Shown here piece after piece: positions 56,114-64,000 of a DNA stretch of 64,000 nt (the first letter of the stretch is position 1; every line of letters starts with the position of its first letter). Made by a program: the position numbers and the translations under genes. Source of the DNA: Burkholderia paludis (lineage in GTDB: Bacteria; Pseudomonadota; Gammaproteobacteria; Burkholderiales; Burkholderiaceae); NCBI RefSeq assembly GCF_000732615.1, contig NZ_JPGL01000026.1:58325-122324 (forward strand), in the 5' to 3' direction. Below the pieces are notes generated by a model that was not told the origin of the DNA, ran no database searches, and saw nothing but the letters and a program-made list of their open reading frames with translations.

Positions 56114-57070
56114 ATGGAAAAAAGCGTCGAGAATTTCTTTTCGTGCGTCCGCGGACATCCGGCGATGATGGAGAAACACGGGCCCGGCGCCAGCATCCTG
56201 GTCGGCTCGGACCGAAGCCAGAGAAACACCGCGCAATCGATCATTCGGCATTGCCCGGTGAACCTTGAATACGCATTTACTTATATCGAACTCGATACGG
56301 AAAATCACGAACGCGTCATAAATGAAATCGACCGGTGCGACATGTTTATTTTCATGTACGACTCCTCGGTGCGTTCCGACATCAATCCGCACGGGCCGTC
56401 GTTCATTCCACCCCTCAAGCCGAAAATGGCCGAGCACTGGAAGAAATCGGTATTGCTGCGGGAATACGGCGAATACTTCAACGAGGCATTTTCCGAGAAC
56501 ATCGACGATATCGCCGCACGCAACCAGCACATCATCGCCGCGGCGGCCCGGGCGCGGCGCGTGCAGTTCCGCGACGGCTTCGGCGGCTCGGTGCACGGAA
56601 CGCTGGACCAGACCTGGAAAAGCCTCGACGGCCGCAACCACTACGACCTGATGCCCGGCGAAGTGGCGACCCGCGTGCCGGACCTGACCGGCAACGTCCT
56701 GTTCGGCGGCACCTTCCTGAGCACGGTGCCCTTCGCGATCAAGTACGGCGTCATCGACCCGATCCTGAACGTCGGGATCGAGCGCGGCCGGGTTGTCAGC
56801 GTGACGTCGGCCAATCGACAGCTTGAAGACGATTTCAGGCTGTATCTCGACAAATGCGCGGGAAACCGGATCGTCGAGGAGTTCGGGATCGGCACGAATC
56901 TGAACGTCCGGCTGCACGGACGAAACGCCAGTTTCGAGGAACGCCATGCCGGGTTGCACCTGGGCCTCGGCGGCGGCGAGCGCGGCAGCCATCATCTGGA
57001 CCTGGTGTTTTCGTCCGGAACGATACGGTTCGACGACACCGTCGTCTTCGACGGCGCATTCCGTGTGTAG
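56114..57070 (+). CDS. M29 aminopeptidase-like metalloprotein, shortened
   Basis: The 318-residue protein resembles the C-terminal metal domain of M29 aminopeptidases and the related 2,5-dihydroxypyridine dioxygenase NicX. 'LMPGEVAT' (Glu183), 'EEFGIGTNLN' (Glu256), 'HAGLHLGLG' (His282) and 'HHLDLVF' (His294, Asp296) fall where family metal ligands are expected; the Tyr expected seven residues after the first His is replaced, apparently by Glu289. It is shorter than the usual ~400 residues. Strong SD GGAGG is at 56104-56108. It may process, bind or oxidise the adjacent 42-residue peptide; this is inference. Confidence 0.7.
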   Translation: MEKSVENFFSCVRGHPAMMEKHGPGASILVGSDRSQRNTAQSIIRHCPVNLEYAFTYIELDTENHERVINEIDRCDMFIFMYDSSVRSDINPHGPSFIPPLKPKMAEHWKKSVLLREYGEYFNEAFSENIDDIAARNQHIIAAAARARRVQFRDGFGGSVHGTLDQTWKSLDGRNHYDLMPGEVATRVPDLTGNVLFGGTFLSTVPFAIKYGVIDPILNVGIERGRVVSVTSANRQLEDDFRLYLDKCAGNRIVEEFGIGTNLNVRLHGRNASFEERHAGLHLGLGGGERGSHHLDLVFSSGTIRFDDTVVFDGAFRV

Positions 57071-57102
57071 CGCCTTCGACGACACCGCCGGCGTCGCGCT
57101 GC

Positions 57103-57158
57103 CGGCCGGGCGCCGGCGGTGCGCTGCCCACTCCCGGCCGGCCTCCGGCGCCCGGCCG
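57103..57158. other. 14-bp inverted repeat with long loop between cluster genes
   Basis: CGGCCGGGCGCCGG (57103-57116) and CCGGCGCCCGGCCG (57145-57158) are exact reverse complements separated by 28 bp. The structure lies between the M29-like gene and the TPR/GT9 gene. It lacks a U-tract. It may affect mRNA stability or attenuate the last gene. Confidence 0.5.
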
Positions 57159-57207
57159 CGTCACGCCCGCATCGTACGGTGCGCGCCCACGTTCATCGCC
57201 AATCGTC

Positions 57208-58638
57208 ATGGTCGACCTTGAAGAACAGCTGCACGTCGCGCAGACGCAATACGCGGGCGATCCACGCAATCCGGCGATTCTGCACCGGATCTGCGAGCTG
57301 CTGACCGCCCTGCGGCGCGAGGAAGCCATGCTCCCGTGGGCCGACCGCGCGCTGGCGCTCGATCCGCACGACACAGCTTTCCTGACCCGGCGCGCCGACG
57401 CGCTCTATCTGCTGGGCCGCTATGTCGAGGCGGCGGATACGTGGAGGCGCGACCCGTCGCGGCACAGCCGCCCCGAACTCTTCCGCTTGCGGCTGGGCAT
57501 GAGCCTGATGATGGCCGGCGATCTCTCGCAGGCCATCGCGTTGCTCGGCGAAGCCTGGCGGATGGCGGCGTCCGGTCAGGGCGGGATGGCCGCATCGATC
57601 GGATTTGCGATGGGAGAGGCGATGCTCAAGGCGGGCGATCCGCGCGGCTTCGCGTATTGGCGCATGCGTGACGACGTGCCCCGCCTGTCCTGCAACTACC
57701 GACCGGCCGGCATCCCCGTATGGGACGGCGAGGCGGATGTGCGCGGCAAGCGCGTGCTGGTCACGCATGAACACGGTTTCGGAGACAACTTCCTGCTGGC
57801 CGCCTGCGTGACCGACTGGCTGGCCGCGGGGGCGCACGTGATGCTCACCTGCCATCCGCAGAGCCACGCGCTCATGCAGGCGTCGCTGCCGCAGTGCGAG
57901 GTGGTCAGCGCGCCCAACCCGACGCGGTTTCACGCGCCGTTGCCCGGCGGGCTGCAAGCGCGCGCGGACCGGTTCGCGCCGGACCTGCATGCGACGCTGC
58001 TGCACTTGCCGATGCTGAAGGCGCGGCAGTCATCCACGCCGCAACGATGGTTCGAGCCCTACCTTCAGGTGCCGCCGGACAAGCAGCGGATCGCCGCCGA
58101 ATGGGCCGCGCGATTGCGCGAACGGCATCCGGAGAAGCGGCTGATCGGGCTGTTCTGGGATTGCGTTCAACGACACTGGCCCGAACAGGGCGCCACCATC
58201 CGGTGCTGGGCCGCGCGCCGCAGCCTGCCGCTCGACGCGATCGACGCGCTCGTCGGGCCCCCCGCCACGGCGGAGCGCGTGCATTTCGTGAACCTGCATC
58301 ATCCCGCCGCCGAGGCGTTGGCCGGCACGCCGGCCGGCAACGTCAGCCGCTACCTGCCCGGCATCCGGGATTTCGGCGACACGGCGGCATGCATCGCGCA
58401 ACTGGACGCCGTGATCGCCGTCGATTCGGGGGTGGCCAACCTGGCCGCCATGATGGGCGTGCCGACATGCGTACCGACCCACCTCTCCGGCGACTGGCGC
58501 TGGGGCGTCGAGGGCGCCGCGAGCCCGTGGATCGGAAACGCGACCGCGTTGCGACAGACCCGCGAAGGCGACTGGCGCGACGTGATGCAAGGCATCGACG
58601 CGTGGCTCATGCTCGACGTTCCCGCGCCGGTGTCGTGA
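57208..58638 (+). CDS. TPR protein with GT9-like glycosyltransferase domain
   Basis: The 476-residue protein has TPR-like helices at about 1-160 ('ALRREEAMLPWADRALALDP', 'ADALYLLGRYVEAADTWRRD') and a GT-B domain similar to GT9: 'VLVTHEHGFGDNFLLAACVT' near 185, and 'VIAVDSGVANLAAMMGVPT' followed by 'SGDWRWGVE' near the end, the nucleotide-sugar side. Related TPR-GT proteins sit beside peptide or protein targets. No SD precedes ATG 57208, and a hairpin lies upstream. It could glycosylate the 42-residue peptide, or be an unrelated LPS-type enzyme. Confidence 0.75.
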   Translation: MVDLEEQLHVAQTQYAGDPRNPAILHRICELLTALRREEAMLPWADRALALDPHDTAFLTRRADALYLLGRYVEAADTWRRDPSRHSRPELFRLRLGMSLMMAGDLSQAIALLGEAWRMAASGQGGMAASIGFAMGEAMLKAGDPRGFAYWRMRDDVPRLSCNYRPAGIPVWDGEADVRGKRVLVTHEHGFGDNFLLAACVTDWLAAGAHVMLTCHPQSHALMQASLPQCEVVSAPNPTRFHAPLPGGLQARADRFAPDLHATLLHLPMLKARQSSTPQRWFEPYLQVPPDKQRIAAEWAARLRERHPEKRLIGLFWDCVQRHWPEQGATIRCWAARRSLPLDAIDALVGPPATAERVHFVNLHHPAAEALAGTPAGNVSRYLPGIRDFGDTAACIAQLDAVIAVDSGVANLAAMMGVPTCVPTHLSGDWRWGVEGAASPWIGNATALRQTREGDWRDVMQGIDAWLMLDVPAPVS

Positions 58639-58734
58639 CCCAGGCTGGGTTCCCGATGCGCCGGTGGCGCGGTGCAACGCCTGCCGCAGGCAGACGGTGG
58701 CGGGTCGCGCCAACCTCCCGCCATGACGCATGCC

Positions 58735-58774
58735 GGCGCCCCCGCGCCGGGAAGCTTCCCGGATCGGGGGCGCC
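58735..58774. terminator. 40-bp interrupted palindrome between convergent genes
   Basis: Outer arms GGCGCCCCCG (58735-58744) and CGGGGGCGCC (58765-58774) and inner arms CCGGGAAG/CTTCCCGG (58747-58762) are exact, with only a 2-base mismatch on each side. It lies between the ends of the TPR/GT9 gene and choX. It would form a very stable hairpin on either transcript; there is no U-tract. Confidence 0.65.
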
Positions 58775-58821
58775 GTTCCATCGAGCCTCCGCCGACACCG
58801 ACGAAGGCCCGGGCCCGTCGC

Positions 58822-59769
58822 TCAATGCACGCCGAGATAGGCCTTCACCGCCGGCAGCCCCGGCTTGCCGTCGAGCGTCGTCACGCCGGCGAGCCACTTG
58901 TCGAGCGCCTGCGGGTTGGCCTTCAGCCATTCGGCGGCCGCCTTGTTCGGGTCTTCCTTGTTCATGATCGGCACCATCACGTGGTTCTCGATCGCGGTCG
59001 TGAACTGCAGGTTCGACACGAACTTCGCGACGTTCGGGCAGCGCTGCGAGTAGTCGGGCGGCGTCGCCGTCAGCACCTTCGCTTCGCCGTAGTTCGGCCC
59101 GAACACGTCGTCGCCGCCGGTCAGGTAGTCGATCTTCATCTGCACGTTCATCGGATGCGGCTCCCAGCCGAGGAACACGATCCACTGCTTGTCGCGGATC
59201 GCGCGATTCACCTCGACCAGCATCCCGGCCTCGCTCGACTCGACCAGCTTGAACTTGCCGAGGCCGAACTGGTTGCCGTCGATCATCTTCTTGATCAGCG
59301 CATTGCCGTCGTTGCCCGGTTCGATCCCGTAGAGCTTGCCGTTGAGCTTGTCCGCGAACTTCTGGATGTCCGCGAACGACTTCAGGCCGCCCTGGTACAC
59401 GTAGTCGGGCACCGCGAGCGTGTATTTCGCGCCGGTCAGGTTCGGCGTCGCGAGCACCTTGATCGTGCCGGCCTTCGTGAACGGCTGGATGATCGGGTCC
59501 ATCGTCGGCGACCAGTAGCCGAGGAACACGTCGATCTGCTTGCTCTTGATCCCCGCGAACGTGATCGGCACCGATGCGATCGTCTTCGTCGGGCTGTAGC
59601 CGAGCCCCTGCAGCATCGTCGACGCGAGGCCCGTGGTCGCCGCGATGTCGGACCAGCCGACATCCGCGAAGCGCACGTTCTTGCATACGGGGGGATCGGC
59701 CGCGTACACGGCCGACATCGGTGCGGTCATCCCGACCCCGCACACCGCTGCGATCAATAGGCGCTTCAT
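58822..59769 (-). CDS. choX: Choline ABC transporter substrate-binding protein
   Basis: The 315-residue protein has a signal peptide ending 'AVYAA' (about 24). 'RFADVGWSDIAATTGLAS', 'FLGYWSPTMDP', 'VPDYVYQGG' and 'FLGWEPHPMN' carry the Trp and Tyr residues that form the aromatic box for the quaternary ammonium group, as in ChoX. It binds choline in the periplasm for ChoW/ChoV. It is separated from choW by the GlxA-type regulator gene. SD AGGAGAAGCAGG precedes ATG 59769. Confidence 0.92.
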   Translation of the reverse strand: MKRLLIAAVCGVGMTAPMSAVYAADPPVCKNVRFADVGWSDIAATTGLASTMLQGLGYSPTKTIASVPITFAGIKSKQIDVFLGYWSPTMDPIIQPFTKAGTIKVLATPNLTGAKYTLAVPDYVYQGGLKSFADIQKFADKLNGKLYGIEPGNDGNALIKKMIDGNQFGLGKFKLVESSEAGMLVEVNRAIRDKQWIVFLGWEPHPMNVQMKIDYLTGGDDVFGPNYGEAKVLTATPPDYSQRCPNVAKFVSNLQFTTAIENHVMVPIMNKEDPNKAAAEWLKANPQALDKWLAGVTTLDGKPGLPAVKAYLGVH

Positions 59770-59870
59770 CCTGCTTCTCCTCAAAGTGATGTCGTTTGCT
59801 TGCTTGATTGCGGGATCGTTTATCGAAGCCGCGCGCCGCGATCCCGGCGGCGTCGCGGACGTAGGTCCGG

Positions 59871-60869
59871 TCAGCGCCCCGGCAACCGGCGCTCGTAGCT
59901 CGGCGCATGGCCGAACTGCGCGCGGTAGGCCTTGCTGAAATGACACGGCGAATGAAAGCCGCAGACCGTCGTCACGCGCGCGATCGACGCGTCGGTCGTG
60001 CGCAACAGGTCGCGCGCGCGCTTCAGGCGCAGCGTCAGGTAATAGTGGGTCGGCGACACGTTCAGGTACACCTTGAACATCCGCTGCAGGTGCCGCTGCG
60101 ACAGCCGCACGAGCCGCGCAAGCTCCTCGAGCGACAGCGGCTCCTCGATGTTCGCCTCCATCAGCCGCACGACCTCGATCAGCTCCGCGCGCGAGAAGCC
60201 GACGCGTGCATCGACCGGGATCGGCTGCGTATCGGTCGAGCTGCGGATGCGCTCCAGGATGAACTGCTCCGACACCTGCGCGGCAAGCTGCTGGCCGAAC
60301 CGCATGCCGACGAGGTTCAGCATCAGGTCGAGCGGCGCGGTGCCGCCGGTGCAGGTCAGCCGGTCGCGATCGACCACGAACAGCTCGTCGGCGAAGCCGA
60401 CCTGCGGAAACTCCGCGTGCAGCGCGGACAGATTCTCCCAGTGCACGGTGCAGCGATAGCCGTCGAGCAGCCCGCCCGACATCAGCGCATACGCGCCCGT
60501 GCAGATGCCGCCGAGCGGCAGCCCGCGCTCCGCGAGCGCCGCGAGCGTTTCGCGCGCGCGCTCGTCGACCACGTCGCGGATGCGGATGCCGCCGCACACG
60601 ATCATCACGTCGGGCAGGTTCGCGTAGTCGAGCGCCTGCGTGGGCCGCACCGCGATGCCGTTGCTCGCGCGCGCCGGCGCGCCGTCGAGCGAGTAGATCG
60701 ACCACGCGTAGTGGTCGGCGCGCGCCACGTAGTTCGCCATCCGAAGCACCTCGACGGCGCTCGAGAACGCGATCATCGAGAAGTTCGGCAGCGTCAGGAA
60801 GCCGAAATGGGCGAGGGACGAAACCGGTGAAACGCAGGCGGCGGGCGCAACAGCGACGGCGGACGTCAC
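59871..60869 (-). CDS. GlxA-family AraC-type regulator within the choline transporter locus
   Basis: The 332-residue protein has a DJ-1/PfpI-like domain (about 22-190, with 'GGICTGAYAL') and two AraC HTH motifs ('LSLEELARLVRLSQRHLQRM', 'SIARVTTVCGFHSPCHFSKA'). Its location between choW and choX points to control of choline or betaine genes, like GbdR. The start is GTG 60869 with AGGAGA at 60875-60880; the nearby ATG at 60871 is out of frame. Confidence 0.87.
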   Translation of the reverse strand: MTSAVAVAPAACVSPVSSLAHFGFLTLPNFSMIAFSSAVEVLRMANYVARADHYAWSIYSLDGAPARASNGIAVRPTQALDYANLPDVMIVCGGIRIRDVVDERARETLAALAERGLPLGGICTGAYALMSGGLLDGYRCTVHWENLSALHAEFPQVGFADELFVVDRDRLTCTGGTAPLDLMLNLVGMRFGQQLAAQVSEQFILERIRSSTDTQPIPVDARVGFSRAELIEVVRLMEANIEEPLSLEELARLVRLSQRHLQRMFKVYLNVSPTHYYLTLRLKRARDLLRTTDASIARVTTVCGFHSPCHFSKAYRAQFGHAPSYERRLPGR

Positions 60870-60948
60870 ATCGGTCTCCTGGCGGCGAGGTTGCAGGGAG
60901 CCAGCCCCGCGGCCGGTGCCGCGGAAGCCATCATCGAATCGGGGGGAA

Positions 60949-60970
60949 GCGGCCGGGTCGATCCGGCCGC
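60949..60970 (-). terminator. Hairpin after choW
   Basis: GCGGCCGG and CCGGCCGC (60949-60956 and 60963-60970) form a perfect 8-bp stem with a 6-base loop, 13 bp past the choW stop. On the minus strand it is followed by TTCCCCCC. It could end or dampen the choVW transcript before the regulator gene. Confidence 0.5.
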
Positions 60971-60983
60971 GGGTCGCTCGCGG

Positions 60984-61874
60984 TTATGCGTGCGCGGCCT
61001 TCACGCGGAACAGCTGCTTGAGGCCCGAGAACAGCGGCGCCTTCACGGTGCCCGGCGCACGGCCGAAGCTTTCGGTGATGCGGTCGAGAATGATCGCGAG
61101 CAGCACGACCGACAGGCCGCTCTCGAACCCGAGCCCGATGTCGAGGCGCTGGATGCTCGCCAGCACGTCGTTGCCGAGACCGCCCGCGCCGACCATCGAC
61201 GCGATGATCACCATCGACAGCGCCATCATGATCGTCTGGTTCACGCCCTGCATGATCGACGGCAGCGCGTTCGGGAACTGCACCTTGTACAGCAGTTGCC
61301 ACGGCGTGCAGCCGAAGGCCTGGCCGGCCTCGACGATCTCGCGGTTCACGTGGCGGATGCCGAGGCTCGTCAGGCGCACGGCCGGCGGCATCGCGAAGAT
61401 CACCGTGGACAGGATCCCCGGCACGCGGCCGAGACCGAACAGCATCGCGGCCGGAATCAGGTAGACGAACGCGGGCATCGTCTGCATCAGGTCGAGGATC
61501 GGACGCACGATCGCGGCGACCCACTTGCTCTTCGCGGCCCAGATGCCGAGCGGGATGCCGAGCACGAGGCTGATGATCGTCGACGACAGCGTGAGGCCGA
61601 GCGTGATGACCGTCTGGTCCCAGAAGCCCGTCGCGAAGATCAGCAGCAGCGACGCGGTGGTGAACAGCGCGAAGCGCCAGCCCACCCGCCACAGCCCGAC
61701 GCCGATGAAGATCGCCATCATCAGCCACATCGGGATCGCCTGCAGGCTGTGCTCGACGAATGCCGCGAGACCCTCGATCGCCTGGCCGATCGTGTCGAAC
61801 GTCTTCGCATCGTGGTCGAGCAGGTAGTGAACGGACTGGTCGACCCAGCTGCCGAGCGGAATCATTTCAGACAT
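60984..61874 (-). CDS. choW: Choline ABC transporter permease
   Basis: The 296-residue membrane protein has about seven TM segments and the EAA loop 'IVEAGQAFGCTPWQLLYKVQ'. 'LDLMQTMPAFVYLIPAAMLF' and 'MVIIASMVGAGGLG' are hallmarks of the ProW/ChoW group. It forms the homodimeric channel. It overlaps choV by 8 bases. Confidence 0.93.
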   Translation of the reverse strand: MSEMIPLGSWVDQSVHYLLDHDAKTFDTIGQAIEGLAAFVEHSLQAIPMWLMMAIFIGVGLWRVGWRFALFTTASLLLIFATGFWDQTVITLGLTLSSTIISLVLGIPLGIWAAKSKWVAAIVRPILDLMQTMPAFVYLIPAAMLFGLGRVPGILSTVIFAMPPAVRLTSLGIRHVNREIVEAGQAFGCTPWQLLYKVQFPNALPSIMQGVNQTIMMALSMVIIASMVGAGGLGNDVLASIQRLDIGLGFESGLSVVLLAIILDRITESFGRAPGTVKAPLFSGLKQLFRVKAAHA

Positions 61875-63036
61875 GGGAGCCTCGCGAACGCGTGATGGCC
61901 TTCAGGATGAGCGCACGATCGACCGAGCCGCAGTAGCAGCCCTCGTCGTCGACGACGGGCAGTGCATTCGGGTTCGCGACCACGCGCGCGACGACATGCT
62001 CCAGCGACGCATCGAGCCGGATGCTTTCGATCGGCCGCACCGACGGCGTGGCCTGGCCGATCGCGTCGCGCGTGACGAAGCCGCGAAGCTTGCGTTCGGC
62101 GTCGAGCACGAACGCGTATTCGGCGCTGCCGTTCAGCGTCGCCGCGACGTTCGCGGCATCGCACTTCGACACGATCGGCACGGCGCCCGTCTGCATCAGG
62201 TCGCCGGCCGTGAGGTAGCGGCTGGTGTCGATGCCGTCGAAGAACGCGCGCACGTAGTCGTCGGCCGGGTTCGCGATGATGTCCTGCGGCGTGCCCACCT
62301 GCACGAGCCGGCCGCCCTCCATGATCGCGATGCGGTTGCCGATGCGCAGCGCCTCCTCGAGATCGTGCGACACGAACATGATCGTGCGGCGCTGTTCCTT
62401 CTGCAGTTGCAGCAGCACGTCCTGCATTTCGCGGCGCTTGAGCGGATCGAGCGCGGAGAACGCCTCGTCCATGATCATCAGCGACGGGTTCACGGCCAGC
62501 GCGCGGGCGAGGCCGACGCGCTGCTGCATGCCGCCCGACAGCTCGGACGGCAGCTTGTGCGAAAACGGCGCGAGGCCGACCTGCTCGAGCACGTCCATCG
62601 CACGGCGCTCGCGCTCCTTCTTGCCGACGCCCGCGACCTCGAGGCCGAATGCGGCGTTCGACACCACGGTGCGATGCGGCATCAGCGCGAACGACTGGAA
62701 CACCATGCTCATGTCCTTGCGGCGCAGCGCGGTCAGTGCCGAGCGGCGCGCCGACGCGACGTCGAGCCCGTCGATCGTCACCTTGCCGGCGCTCGGATCG
62801 ACCAGCCGGTTCACGAGGCGGATCAGCGTGGACTTGCCGGAGCCGGACAGGCCCATCAGCACGAAAATTTCGCCTTCCTGCACATCGAAGGACACGTTGT
62901 GCACGCCGACGACCTGACCGGTGCGCTTGAGCACCTCGTCCTTCGTCGCGCCGGCGGCGAGCATGTCGAGCGCCTGCTGCGGATTGCTTCCAAACACCTT
63001 GCACAGACCTTCGACTACGACCTTGGGGGCATCCAT
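61867..63036 (-). CDS. choV: Choline ABC transporter ATP-binding protein
   Basis: The 389-residue ATPase has the ProV-like N-terminal helix ('NPQQALDMLAAGATKDEVLK'), Walker A 'GLSGSGKST', 'LSGGMQQRVGLARAL', Walker B 'SLMIMDEAFSALDP', the H-loop 'VSHD' and two C-terminal CBS units (about 275-385). It drives choline import through ChoW. SD GAGGAGAAGG precedes ATG 63036, and it is the first gene of this minus-strand unit. Confidence 0.94.
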   Translation of the reverse strand: MDAPKVVVEGLCKVFGSNPQQALDMLAAGATKDEVLKRTGQVVGVHNVSFDVQEGEIFVLMGLSGSGKSTLIRLVNRLVDPSAGKVTIDGLDVASARRSALTALRRKDMSMVFQSFALMPHRTVVSNAAFGLEVAGVGKKERERRAMDVLEQVGLAPFSHKLPSELSGGMQQRVGLARALAVNPSLMIMDEAFSALDPLKRREMQDVLLQLQKEQRRTIMFVSHDLEEALRIGNRIAIMEGGRLVQVGTPQDIIANPADDYVRAFFDGIDTSRYLTAGDLMQTGAVPIVSKCDAANVAATLNGSAEYAFVLDAERKLRGFVTRDAIGQATPSVRPIESIRLDASLEHVVARVVANPNALPVVDDEGCYCGSVDRALILKAITRSRGSHV

Positions 63037-63642
63037 CGAAACCTTCTCCTCGTGTAGCGGGGACTCACGCGTGTCATAGCGTGCCTACATAGTTGCCAGA
63101 AAAAACCCCGACCTGCCGACGAATTACGACAAACGCTTGCGCAAATGCGACACGGCCGTCAGCCCCGCCCGGCGGGGCGCGGCACGCGGCGGCACCCGAT
63201 TGCGGCGGCGCAATACGCGCACGGCCAGCAACGGCGGGCATCGCACACCGGACTTGTGCGCAGCAGCGGGCCGCGCATCGCGCCGAATCTTGCGCCCATG
63301 CGCATCCGGCGCAGGTCGTTTTGCGACAATTTCACGTCCGATCCGAAGCCGGGCGGTTCAGACGAAAGCACGGACCGCATTCGCCGATGAAAAGCATGAC
63401 CGTGCGGAAAGGCGCCTGACGACACCGGAAGACGCATCCCGCGATACCGCGCCAACCGGGAAAATCCGCTCAGGCCGCTGTGATACATTCCCCGCCAACA
63501 GGCTGAGCGCGCGCAGGCCGCCGCGCCAGCCACCGCTGTTCGCCGCGCCTGCCGGTTCGCCTGCCGGCCTTGCCGGCACCGCCTCGATCGGCAGGCGTCC
63601 GGCCGACGGCCGATAACGATACGAGAGAGGGAGCAAGGCGAG
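63037..63642. other. 606-bp divergent intergenic region
   Basis: The region lies between choV (minus) and the DUF2339 gene (plus) and must hold both promoters. Several short frames exist, none with a start, SD and coding pattern together. The choV-proximal ~100 bp is less GC-rich. I could not fix a promoter or operator. Confidence 0.5.
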
Positions 63643-64000
63643 ATGAATTGGGCGTTTACCGCAATCGGCTTCATCGTGGGCGGGATTGCCGCATTGATCG
63701 GGGATTTCTCCGCCGCCAACGGCGCACTGCTCGGCGCCGCGATCGGGTTCTGTCTCGATCACACGCGGCAACAGCGCAAGCGCAAGGCCGCGGCATCCGC
63801 GCCGCACGCGATGCAGCAACCGCCCGCGGCCCCGAACGTCCCGCTCGCCGATCGCGTCGCGCGCCTCGAAGCGACCGTCGAGACGCTGACGCGCGAGATC
63901 GCGTCGCTGCGCGGCCAGTTGGCCGGCACGCAGGCCGGTTCGGCAACGACCGGCGCCACGGCGTTCACGCCCGCGGGCGCCGCCGGCACCACATCCGTCC
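63643..64000 (+). CDS. DUF2339 membrane protein, N-terminal part
   Basis: Only the first 119 codons are present; the gene runs off the window. The start 'MNWAFTAIGFIVGGIAALIG' is a TM helix, followed by a second hydrophobic stretch, a basic Arg/Lys/Gln segment, and a coiled-coil piece 'ADRVARLEATVETLTREIAS', then a low-complexity Ala/Gly/Thr linker. This is the typical opening of DUF2339 proteins, large polytopic membrane proteins of unknown function. SD AAGGCGAG precedes ATG 63643. Confidence 0.75.
   Translation, partial: MNWAFTAIGFIVGGIAALIGDFSAANGALLGAAIGFCLDHTRQQRKRKAAASAPHAMQQPPAAPNVPLADRVARLEATVETLTREIASLRGQLAGTQAGSATTGATAFTPAGAAGTTSV

Noticed and set aside
63060..63110. Sigma-54 type promoter before choV
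   Set aside because: TGGCAA on the minus strand near 63092 looked suggestive, but no GC doublet at the right spacing follows.
63037..63642. Several overlapping short plus-strand frames
   Set aside because: None has a good start, SD and family match; they run through what should be the divergent promoter region.

Overview
The window is 64 kb of very GC-rich DNA with densely packed genes, many ATGA start/stop overlaps and mostly SD-led starts. Gene content (two DUF4148 proteins, a PbpC/alpha-2-macroglobulin pair, a SoxBDAG sarcosine oxidase operon, many LysR and GlxA-type regulators, an HpnI-like glycosyltransferase) points to Burkholderia, probably the B. cepacia complex, and to an accessory-type replicon rather than the core chromosome. 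I see no rRNA, tRNA, insertion sequence, phage or CRISPR. Both ends cut through genes.

Layout. 0-8 kb holds small metabolic genes: hydrolases, a DinB-like protein, an esterase, LysR, a CMD-family protein, an aldo/keto reductase, a divergent unknown gene plus XRE regulator, and PssA. 8.2-18.2 kb is envelope-related: PbpC, a 2001-residue alpha-2-macroglobulin and a lone LolC-like permease. 19-21.9 kb holds an S15-type lipoprotein hydrolase and a D-2-hydroxyacid dehydrogenase. 22.1-25.9 kb is a four-gene osmoprotectant (YehZYXW/OpuC type) ABC transporter. 26-29 kb holds a lytic transglycosylase and a LysR/Old Yellow Enzyme pair.

29.2-37.6 kb is a sarcosine catabolic operon, sdaA-soxB-soxD-soxA-soxG-folB-like, divergent from a GlxA/AraC-type regulator. 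37.8-44.7 kb is a complete L-threonate plus D-erythronate operon: GntR regulator, LtnD, OtnK, OtnC, MFS transporter, OtnI, DenD. 44.7-47 kb is a hopanoid-type HpnL/HpnI pair. 47.5-51.3 kb has small periplasmic proteins, an LpxO-like hydroxylase, an ASCH protein and a MoaD-like/beta-propeller pair. 51.6-53.7 kb encodes a five-haem cytochrome that looks like an AdhB-type triheme domain fused to a TsdA-type diheme domain. 54-55.6 kb is a LysR/PACE efflux pair. 58.8-63 kb is a choline ABC transporter (ChoV, ChoW, ChoX) with an internal GlxA-type regulator.

The best candidate for an undescribed system is at 55.9-58.6 kb. A 42-residue acidic peptide with a hydrophobic tail and its own attenuator-like terminator is followed by a shortened M29-aminopeptidase-like metalloprotein and a TPR plus GT9-like glycosyltransferase, all behind an unusually AT-rich leader. 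This has the look of a ribosomally made, modified peptide (RiPP-like) locus, but its function is inferred only.

Several units fit one theme. Choline uptake (ChoVWX) and a betaine-type importer would feed the choline-betaine-sarcosine route; SoxBDAG makes glycine and SdaA can turn serine derived from glycine into pyruvate. The choline-to-betaine and betaine-demethylating enzymes are not in the window.
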